Part shown: positions 10,353 to 19,000 of the stretch, piece after piece
Layout of the letters: each line of letters opens with the position of its first letter
Position numbering within the stretch: position 1 is the first letter of the stretch
Virus record (IMG/VR): IMGVR_UViG_3300020463_002275
Span: 117,935 to 181,934 of that record
Strand: one strand, 5' to 3'
From: a virus
Length of the DNA stretch: 64,000 bases
Notes under the pieces: model-generated
Told to the model about the DNA's origin: nothing
Database searches by the model: none
What the model saw: the letters and a program-made list of their open reading frames with translations, nothing else
Made by a program: the position numbers and the translations under genes

Positions 10353-10362
10353 GGAGAAATAA

Positions 10363-11091
10363 ATGAGTCAATATGCAGGAAATGATGTAACAAATGTAAC
10401 TGGAAACATTGACGGTAGATATCTGTATGCACTACGCAGAACAGACCAAGGCGAATTATTTTTTACTAAAATTGATCAGATGGATTCAAACGCAAGTATA
10501 CAAATTAATAAACCTGGAGACCCACAACAAAATTACAATGATTTTGAACAAGGTATAGACTTCTACGAAGGTAGAGACCAAAATCATGAAATTGTTTATC
10601 CTAATTTAAATTACGAACAACTAAGATGGGATAATAGACATATTAATTACTATATAAATGCAGATGGAGAATTTATACTTAAATTTAACGAACATCATGA
10701 TTACTCGACAGATGTAAGCAGTGATGGATTAACAGATTACAATAAAAACTTTTATCAAGTTACTGTTGCTACTGGAACTAATTCATATGGAACAGGAAAC
10801 AAATATTATTTTAACGGAATTACAAGTCCAACATTAAATTTATATGAAGGTCAAACTTATACGTTTGGACAAAGTAATTCAACAAATTCAACTCATCCTT
10901 TGAGATTATCTACCACACCAAATGGAACACATGCTGGTGGAGTAGAATATACAAATGGTGTAACAGTATTAGGCGTTCCCGGCGTCGAAGGTAGTTATGT
11001 GAAGTTTAAGGTGCCAGTAAATGCACCAACTCTGTACTATTACTGTACTCAACATCCGGGTATGGGCGGACAAATAAATACACTTACATAA
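10363..11091 (+). CDS. Structural protein with C-terminal cupredoxin-like domain
   Basis: 242 residues with AAGGAG ahead of the start. The N-terminal half (1-~130) is polar and unassigned. Residues ~130-242 look like a cupredoxin (type I copper) beta-sandwich: LNLYEGQTYTFGQS, a histidine in STHPLRLS (H178), FKVPVNAPTLYYYC, and the end motif CTQHPGMGG supplying C228, H231 and M234. The His...Cys-x2-His-x2-Met pattern matches the ligand set of blue copper proteins, with a slightly shorter Cys-to-Met loop than plastocyanin. It sits between giant fibre genes and is probably a virion protein; electron transfer is unlikely in that setting and metal-stabilised folding or binding is plausible (inference). 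The 28700 gene has a related domain without the ligands. Confidence 0.7.
   Translation: MSQYAGNDVTNVTGNIDGRYLYALRRTDQGELFFTKIDQMDSNASIQINKPGDPQQNYNDFEQGIDFYEGRDQNHEIVYPNLNYEQLRWDNRHINYYINADGEFILKFNEHHDYSTDVSSDGLTDYNKNFYQVTVATGTNSYGTGNKYYFNGITSPTLNLYEGQTYTFGQSNSTNSTHPLRLSTTPNGTHAGGVEYTNGVTVLGVPGVEGSYVKFKVPVNAPTLYYYCTQHPGMGGQINTLT
11074..11080 (+). promoter_or_regulatory. T4-type late promoter inside the preceding gene's 3' end
   Basis: ATAAATA followed by CA, 30 nt before the ATG at 11111. It overlaps the last codons of the cupredoxin gene, so it may be a chance match, but spacing to the next start fits the other late promoters with leaders. AGGA (11100-11103) precedes the ATG. Confidence 0.5.
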
Positions 11092-11110
11092 TTAGTGGAC
11101 AGGAAAAACA

Positions 11111-14100
11111 ATGGCAGAATTTAGAATTGATAGAATTAGATTTAACTGGAAAGGTCCATGGGTTACCGGCACAGCATATAGAAAAGATGATGTTATAAGT
11201 TATGGTGGTAAAGTTTTTGTTGCTTTACAAGGACACACAGCAAGTGCAGACTTCAACACAGACTTAGACTTTCTTGTAGCAGGAGAATCAACACCTAAAT
11301 GGGAACAAATGGGTGATGGTAAAGCATGGCAAGGCGATTGGCAACCAGAAGCATTCTATAAAGTAAATGATGTTGTAAAATATAGAGGTATAATTTATGT
11401 CTGTATTGATAGTCATACAAGTGCTTCTACACTAAGTTCTGGATTAGAGAATGATGATGGTAAATGGTCTCCTTTTGCTAAAGGAACAAACTATCTTGCA
11501 TTATGGACTGCAAGTACAATTTATAAGAAAAATGATTTAATTAAATATGGTGGTCAACTTTATAGTTGTCTAGTAGACCATACAAGTAGTACAGTTGAAC
11601 AAGGTTTAGAAGCAGATCAATCTAAATGGGCAACATATAATAGAAGTGATAATTGGCAAGGTGCTTGGTTAGAAAATACAAGATACAAAGTTGATGATAT
11701 TGTACGTTACGGAGGTAATGTATATCGTTGTATTGTTGGGCATACAAGTAATAGTGATATTAGAGAAGGTATTGGTTCTGATTTAGGTGACGACTCAACA
11801 GCGGCAAAGTGGGAACTAGTTGTTGAAGGTATTGAATACAAAGGTGACTGGTCAGGAGCACAATGGTATAAAACAAATGATATTGTGAGATTTGGACCAA
11901 ACTTGTACAAAGCAAAACGCGGTATGAGTGGTACAGACACATTTAATGATACTGCTGATTGGGACATATGGTTACCAGGTTTAGGATTTGAAGAAATATG
12001 GAATCCTAACGAAGCATATCAACCAGGAGATATAGTACAGTACGGAGGATATACCTATACTGCGTTAACTATTAACATTGGTTCAAATCCAAGTGCATTT
12101 GGCTTAGAACAAGATGGCGTAGGTGCTGACTGGGAAGTACTTATACGTGGATACAAAATGAAAGGCGAATGGGATATAAGCAATAATTATGCTCCAGGTA
12201 GTGTTATACGCAAGGGCGGATACTTGTACGAAGCGTTAGTTAATATTTTAGCAAATGAAGTTATTGAACCAGGCGACCCAGATACAGATACATCATCAAA
12301 ATGGAAATTACTTGTAACAGGTATTGCTTGGAAAGGTGAATGGAAAGAATCTCAAGGCACAGGAGAAGATAGTTCATTCTTCCAATATTATCCAGGTGAA
12401 GTTGTAATGGACGAAAGTGAAACTTACATTTGTAAAAAGCAACATTACAGTAATCTATATGAATCAAGACCGAGAATTGATACAGATACACTAACTGGTA
12501 ACGATTATTACTGGACAAAATATATGGGTAATAACGAAAGTAGTGCGACAAATAACGTGCTACGTTACAGAGGTGATGTTAGAACATATGCAACTAAAGA
12601 TGATGGAAGTACATTAGGAACAGCAAGATTAGCAATAGGAAATTCAGGTGAACTGTTAAAAGTCGACGAAGATACTACATTAAAATATGAAAACTTATTT
12701 GAAATTAATAAGGTTTGGTATGTAAGTACACAAGGTGAAGATTTACCTACGTCAGGTAAAAACCCAGCAACACCTTTTAAAACAATTAAGTATGCACTAC
12801 AATTTTTACAAGGTAATTTAGCAGAAAGAACTCCTGCTACAGTATTTGTTGGAACTGGTGCATATAAAGAATTACTGCCAATGGTTATTCCAAAAGACGT
12901 TGCTGTTGTTGGTGACGAATTGCGTTCAACTGTTGTAATGCCGGCAGATGGATATGAATTAGACAACATGTTTTACATGCACAACGGTTCGGGATTACGT
13001 AATTTGACATTACAAGGTCTAACAGGAACACTAGGCCAACCAAATGATAATTTAACAAGAAGACCAACAGCAGGTGCTTATGTTTCATTAGATCCAGCAA
13101 CTGGTCCTGCTGATACTTATGCACATATATCAACAAAATCACCATATGTACAAAACGTTACAACTTTTGGAACAGGGTGCATAGGAATGAAAGTTGATGG
13201 AGACTTACACAGCACAGGAAACAAATCAATTGTTGCTAACGACTTTACACAAATCTTAAGTGATGGTATAGGTTATTGGGCAAACGGTGATGGTAAATCA
13301 GAACTTGTGTCTGTGTTTACTTACTATTGTCATATTGGATATCTTGCAACTGCTGGTGGTAAAGTTCGTGCATTGAATGGTAACAACTCATACGGAGAGT
13401 ATGGTTGTGTTGCTGAAGGATACGACATTGACGAAGTTCCTATTACCGGAACAGTAAACAACAGAAGTAAAGAAGCACAAGTTTATCAAACTTATACAGA
13501 CAATAATGAAGTGCATGGTGTTGCGTATACACACGCAGGTGAAGGTTATACAAATGCAACAATGACAGTAACAGGAAATGGTCAAGGAGCAAGTGCAATT
13601 TTTAATGAATTTAGAAATGGTGCAGTAAGACAAGTATTTGTTACAGAAGAAGATTCAAACTTTATTGGTGGTAGTAATTATACATTTAAAGCAAACAAAG
13701 CACAAATTGGTACTACAACTACGTTAACACTTAGTGGAGCAGAAGATACAACTGATCCTGCAGATTACATCGGACAACGATTGTTTATATATGCAGGTAA
13801 AGGTGCTGGACAATATGGTAGAATTTCCGACTACAATACTGTTAGTAAAATTGCTTCTGTAGAAAAAGAAGTAAACGGAGAACCAGGCTGGGAACATGTT
13901 GTTGGTCAACCTATACAATCATCATTAAATGATACATCTCGTTATTACATTGAGCCAAGAGCAGTAATTTCAGAACCTTCTTATCAAATACAAACACTAG
14001 GTTTAGGTGGAACAACACCGGCTTGGAACGATATTATTAGAGGAACGTATAGCGGTCAAGATATTTGGGTAGCAGGTCATCCTGATGGTGTTAGTATTAG

Positions 14101-16024
14101 TACAGACGGAAATGGTTGGTCTCATACAGATAGAACTGGTAAAGGCGGATTTGTTGCTATTGGTTCCGGTGCTATTGCATTAGTTAACCCAGATGGAAAT
14201 GTAAACACAGGTTCTCAAAGTTCAGACGGTGGTGCTACTTGGAATGATACAACTTGTGGTCTAAGTGCAACAAACACACTTACAGGACTAGCAGGACAAG
14301 ATACTGTAAGTACCTTTATGGTAGGTACATATATCGACTCAGGAGGTCCATCAACTGGTGTAATTAGATCAACAGATGGTGGTAACAGTTGGGGTGCAGG
14401 CGGAACTTTACCAAACGCTGATTATTATACAGACGTTACTTATGGTAATGGAAAATTTGTAGCCATTGCAGGTACAGCGGCTAATCCAAGTAATAATGCG
14501 GCATATTCGACAGACGATGGTTCAAATTGGACAGCAGTAACTCTTCCAGCAACAAGTGCTTGGTCAAAAATTATATATGCTAAAGATAGATTTGTTGCAA
14601 TGACAGCAAAAACAGATAGTAGTACAGCAGAAACAGCAGTAAGTCATGACGGTATTACGTGGCATGCAGGAAGTATAGAACCAGGTGAATGGACTGGATT
14701 AGGATATGCACAAGGAACATTCTGTGCAGTCAAAAGTGATACAGGATCTCAATCAGATGTTGTTGCGTTTAGTAGAGACGGATATCATTGGAAAACAAAA
14801 TTATTACCAGCAGGGTTTGAAACTCGTGCAGGTGTAGCAGGTGCAAGCACATCAAGTGATTGGATTGTTTTAACATCAGGTGAATCAAACGCTGATAAAA
14901 TTACATATGGTACACAAGCACTTTGTAGACCAATTGTTGGTAGCGGAAGAATTGGAACATTTGTTTTGCATGAGCCAGGTGCTGGTTATACTGGCAATCC
15001 TACTGTAATTGTACATGATAATAAAAATGCATTAGATGTAACAACACGAGCAGAAGTTGCAAATGGAGTATTACCTCAACCCACTATGCAGAACAAAGGT
15101 ACTGGTTACTTTAGATCATCAGCAGAAGTAACAGCAGGTGATGGTTATGCGGAAATTTTACAAATTGCAGATGAACTAATTTTAGAAAATATTAGTAAAG
15201 TTCCAGGACCTGGAGATAATATTAGTATTACAGGAATTGACGGAGTAACGTACTTTGTTGTTAAAATAAAAGAACAGACAGGTATTCTAGGAAATTACAA
15301 TTTAAAATTACAAATTAGTCCAAACTTAGGACGACAAGAAGCACCAGTGCATGGTGAAAGTATAATTATTAGACAACAATATAGTCAAATACGTCTAACA
15401 GGACATGATTTCTTAGACATAGGTACTGGTAACTTTAGTAGAACAAATTATCCAGGACTCTATGTATTTGGTTATAATCCAGATGAAAATGCAGAGCCAA
15501 AACAATTTAACGAAGTTTTACAATACGATGGCGGTCGTGTTTTCTACACAAGTACTGACCAAGATGGTAACTTTAGAGTAGGTGAACTATTTGAAGTTGA
15601 ACAGTCAACAGGTACAATTAGCATTAATGCTAGTTTCTTTGAACTTGACGGTCTTGAAGAACTTAGACTTGGTGGTGTTGTATTAGGTGGTACAGGAGCA
15701 GTTATTAGAGAATTTAGTACAGATCCAACATTTGCGGCAAATTCTAACAATATTGTACCAACACAGAGAGCAATCGGCAAATATGTAACAGCAAGAGTAT
15801 CATCAGGTGGATCAGATCTTAAAGTTAACAGGCTAAATGCTGGTAATATTAGTTTTGAAGGTAACAAAATCTTTAAACCTTTAGGCGGAACTATTACATT
15901 TAATGCCCCAGTAAGTATTCAGGGCGGAGCAGGAACAGTTGGTGGTGATATGGCGGCACAAGCATACTTTTCAGCAGGTAGTCCTGATGCACCAGGTGGA
16001 TTTCCGGGAATGGGCGATGATTAA
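11111..16024 (+). CDS. Giant tail fibre protein: eight CBM5/12-like repeats, beta-helix, Asp-box propeller
   Basis: 1637 residues. Residues ~8-475 contain eight carbohydrate-binding CBM5/12-like repeats of ~50-60 residues, each with W..W....YxxxDxVxYGGxxYxxxxxHTS (for example WQGDWQPEAFYKVNDVVKY and YKVDDIVRYGGNVYRC). Residues ~535-770 form a beta-helix (WYVSTQGEDLP, YKELLPMVIPKDVAVVGDE, SPYVQNVTTFGTGCIG). Residues ~970-1265 hold five Asp-box-like motifs (SSDGGATW, STDGGNSW, STDDGSNW, SHDGITW, SRDGYHW) typical of BNR/sialidase-type propellers. Near the C-terminus is STDQDGNFRVGELFEVEQSTG, shared with the other giant fibres. The architecture implies glycan binding. No hydrolase active site is evident, so enzymatic activity is not claimed. 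Confidence 0.87.
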   Translation: MAEFRIDRIRFNWKGPWVTGTAYRKDDVISYGGKVFVALQGHTASADFNTDLDFLVAGESTPKWEQMGDGKAWQGDWQPEAFYKVNDVVKYRGIIYVCIDSHTSASTLSSGLENDDGKWSPFAKGTNYLALWTASTIYKKNDLIKYGGQLYSCLVDHTSSTVEQGLEADQSKWATYNRSDNWQGAWLENTRYKVDDIVRYGGNVYRCIVGHTSNSDIREGIGSDLGDDSTAAKWELVVEGIEYKGDWSGAQWYKTNDIVRFGPNLYKAKRGMSGTDTFNDTADWDIWLPGLGFEEIWNPNEAYQPGDIVQYGGYTYTALTINIGSNPSAFGLEQDGVGADWEVLIRGYKMKGEWDISNNYAPGSVIRKGGYLYEALVNILANEVIEPGDPDTDTSSKWKLLVTGIAWKGEWKESQGTGEDSSFFQYYPGEVVMDESETYICKKQHYSNLYESRPRIDTDTLTGNDYYWTKYMGNNESSATNNVLRYRGDVRTYATKDDGSTLGTARLAIGNSGELLKVDEDTTLKYENLFEINKVWYVSTQGEDLPTSGKNPATPFKTIKYALQFLQGNLAERTPATVFVGTGAYKELLPMVIPKDVAVVGDELRSTVVMPADGYELDNMFYMHNGSGLRNLTLQGLTGTLGQPNDNLTRRPTAGAYVSLDPATGPADTYAHISTKSPYVQNVTTFGTGCIGMKVDGDLHSTGNKSIVANDFTQILSDGIGYWANGDGKSELVSVFTYYCHIGYLATAGGKVRALNGNNSYGEYGCVAEGYDIDEVPITGTVNNRSKEAQVYQTYTDNNEVHGVAYTHAGEGYTNATMTVTGNGQGASAIFNEFRNGAVRQVFVTEEDSNFIGGSNYTFKANKAQIGTTTTLTLSGAEDTTDPADYIGQRLFIYAGKGAGQYGRISDYNTVSKIASVEKEVNGEPGWEHVVGQPIQSSLNDTSRYYIEPRAVISEPSYQIQTLGLGGTTPAWNDIIRGTYSGQDIWVAGHPDGVSISTDGNGWSHTDRTGKGGFVAIGSGAIALVNPDGNVNTGSQSSDGGATWNDTTCGLSATNTLTGLAGQDTVSTFMVGTYIDSGGPSTGVIRSTDGGNSWGAGGTLPNADYYTDVTYGNGKFVAIAGTAANPSNNAAYSTDDGSNWTAVTLPATSAWSKIIYAKDRFVAMTAKTDSSTAETAVSHDGITWHAGSIEPGEWTGLGYAQGTFCAVKSDTGSQSDVVAFSRDGYHWKTKLLPAGFETRAGVAGASTSSDWIVLTSGESNADKITYGTQALCRPIVGSGRIGTFVLHEPGAGYTGNPTVIVHDNKNALDVTTRAEVANGVLPQPTMQNKGTGYFRSSAEVTAGDGYAEILQIADELILENISKVPGPGDNISITGIDGVTYFVVKIKEQTGILGNYNLKLQISPNLGRQEAPVHGESIIIRQQYSQIRLTGHDFLDIGTGNFSRTNYPGLYVFGYNPDENAEPKQFNEVLQYDGGRVFYTSTDQDGNFRVGELFEVEQSTGTISINASFFELDGLEELRLGGVVLGGTGAVIREFSTDPTFAANSNNIVPTQRAIGKYVTARVSSGGSDLKVNRLNAGNISFEGNKIFKPLGGTITFNAPVSIQGGAGTVGGDMAAQAYFSAGSPDAPGGFPGMGDD

Positions 16025-16032
16025 AGATAATG

Positions 16033-16039
16033 ATAAATA
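16033..16039 (+). promoter_or_regulatory. T4-type late promoter (GATAAATA)
   Basis: ATAAATA preceded by G, 23 nt before the ATG at 16063, with GGAG at 16052-16055 as the ribosome site. Confidence 0.7.
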
Positions 16040-16062
16040 TAACGTATACGGTGGAGTAACCA

Positions 16063-19000
16063 ATGGCAGAATTTAAATTAGGTAGAATTAGATTTATTTG
16101 GAAAGACGAATGGTCTGAAGCAACCACTTACTACAAAGATGACGTGGTAAGATATGGCGGTAAAACGTTTATGTGTGTAGTAGGACACATAGCCCAAACT
16201 GACTTTATGTTGGATTTAAATAATTCTACACCTAAGTGGCAACAGTTTGCAGACGGTCAAACTTGGAGAGGTGACTGGGCAACTGGTGCAGTTTATAGAA
16301 TTAATGATATTGTAAAATATGGCGGACAACTTTACATTTGTAACACAGGACACATTTCAGACGCAAGTGCCATTGGCGGTTTGGAAAGTAATCTAGGTGA
16401 TGATAGTACTGCAACATTTTGGGATTTATACGGTGAGGGCTTCGACTACAAAGGCAACTGGGCAATCAACACACGTTATAAAGTAAATGATATTGTAAAA
16501 TATGGATCTAGAATTTATATTTGTACAACTTTTCATGTAAGTGCTCCGAACACTACATCAGGATTAGAATTAAATCAAGCATCATGGGATATTATCAGTG
16601 ATGGCTTCATGTGGAAAACAGATTGGACAACTGGTACACGTTACATAGTAGGCGACTTAGTTAAATATGGCGGACAAGTTTATTCATGTAATACTGGACA
16701 TACTTCAGCGGCAACAGGTACAATTGGACTTGAAGCAGATCAAGCAAAGTGGGATTATTTCCATAAAGGTATTGAATACTTAGGCGAGTGGGCAAGCGGA
16801 TATAGATATAAAATTAATGACGTTGTAAAAGATTCCGGTGGATTATGGATTTGTACAACTTATCATACTTCAACTGTTGCGGCAGATTTAAAAACTGATG
16901 AAGCAAACTGGGCACAATTTGTTCCAGGATTAGAATTTGAAGATAGTTGGGGACCTTATTCAGACTATCAACCAGGTGACATTGTAACATACGGTGGATA
17001 CACTTATGTTGCAAAAACAAATAACACAGAAAAACATCCAACAGATAATCCAAGTGACTGGGACGTATTTGCAACTGGATTCAATTTAAGAGGCGACTAT
17101 GGAGATGATAGTGCAAACCAAGATTATAGAACAGGTGATGTAGTTAGAGTAGGTGGATTTACTTATCTTGCTATTGCAAATTCAAACGGTGTTAGACCGC
17201 CTAATACAACATATTGGGAAAAATTAAATGAAGGTGCAAATTGGAGAAACACTTGGACTGACGCAACATATTATGACTTAGGCGATACTGTTCAACAAGG
17301 TGTGAATAGTTATATTGCAATACAATCACATACTTCAAGCAATGGAGTAAATGATCCTGCTAACGACACAGGCGGATTATTTTGGAACTTTATGAGTGGT
17401 GGTGCTGAATCAGGCAACTTAACAACTGTTGGTGACATTGTTTACTACGGTGGTTCAGGTCCAGTAAGGTTACCAGTTGGTAAACCAGGACAAGTTTTAA
17501 AAGTTAACGATGCACAAACTGCACCTGAATGGACATACTTTGGATCAGTAAATCATGTTTATTATGTAGATACAGCAAGTGGTGTAGACGGTAAAACTCC
17601 AAACAGAGGTATTACATTAGACAGACCATTCAAGACAGTACGCTTTGCAACAGAACAAATTAGAGATGGCTCTGTGTATCAAAATGATAGAATTTTATTA
17701 GAAGCAAATAGATCTTTCTTACAAGCAGAAGCAACAGAATGGGTAACATATCAAATAGCAAATTCTATTGCACCGTTTGCAGGTTATACACACGATAAAG
17801 CAAAATGTGTAAGAGATATGGGACAACAAATAGATGCCGCCGCGTGGGATTTATCACATGGTGGTAATGTAAGATCACGTGAAGCGGCTCTTTCATATTT
17901 CAAAGGTGATGGTTCTAGTTATATTGCAGGACAAACAGGTCAAACTGTTGCAACAATCAACTACATGCTAAGTATTATACCAAACATTCTTGCAAAAACA
18001 GATCCTGCGGCAAATTACCAAGCACTAAACAGTGTTGCATCGCCAATTACACAACAAAAATTAACAGCATACGATCAAACACCAGGTACTGCTACGATTG
18101 TTGAAAACTTAATAAAACTTACAACAGCGGCAATTACAGCAGGAAACATAACTGGTGTTCCAGCAGAACTTCATGCACAAAAAACAATATTTGTAAAAAC
18201 TGGAGAATATGAAGAAGTACTTCCAATTATTATTCCAGAAGATGTTGCTATTGTTGGCGACGAATTACGTTCAACTAGAATTAAACCAGCACCAAGTCAA
18301 ACAAGTGCGGCAGACGTTCCAAAAAGTATTGCGGCTATAACAAGAATAGAGGCTGTAGTAAGTAATATCGTACAAAACGTAGCAATTACAAAATCAACAG
18401 GTAACAGTGCAACACAAGTTACAACAAGACCAGCAGGAAATGCAAGTGCAGGTACAGCAACAGCAGGCTTGTTTAGAGAACTTGCTGATTATATTGATTG
18501 GGGTGTTAACGGTGTTAGTGGAGATAGTTCAGAACCTGCAGTGCGTGGTACAAACACACCAGAAACATCAACAGGATATACATATGCTGTTGAAGTATTA
18601 GAAGCAAACAGAGACTTTATTATTGCAGAAGTACATGCTTATATTGCAGTAACTTATCCAAGTTACACATATACACTAGCGGCTTGTGCAAGAGATGTTA
18701 ACGCATATATTGATGGCGTCAAACATGATTTAATTTACAGTGGTAATTATAGAACATTACTAAACGGAAAATATTATGTACACTCAGTAGAAGGTAACTT
18801 GTTAAAAGATATGTTCTATGCACGTAACGGAACAGGTTTAAGAAACATGACATTTACAGGTTTAACTGGAACACTTAGTGGTGCTAATAGTTATGGAACT
18901 AAACGTCCTTCATCAGGTGCGTATGTTTCATTAGACCCAGGTTGGGGACCAGCACATACAGATGCATGGATTACTAACAAGTCACCTTACGTACAAAACG

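Noticed and set aside
10352-10362. GAAATAAATG before 10363 as a late promoter
   Set aside because: It includes the start codon itself and lacks the ATAAATA box; AAGGAG indicates ordinary internal translation in an operon.
18407-18601. Gln-rich plus-strand frame inside the 16063 gene
   Set aside because: It is a +1-frame reading of CAGCAG-type codons in a fibre gene; composition explains the open frame.
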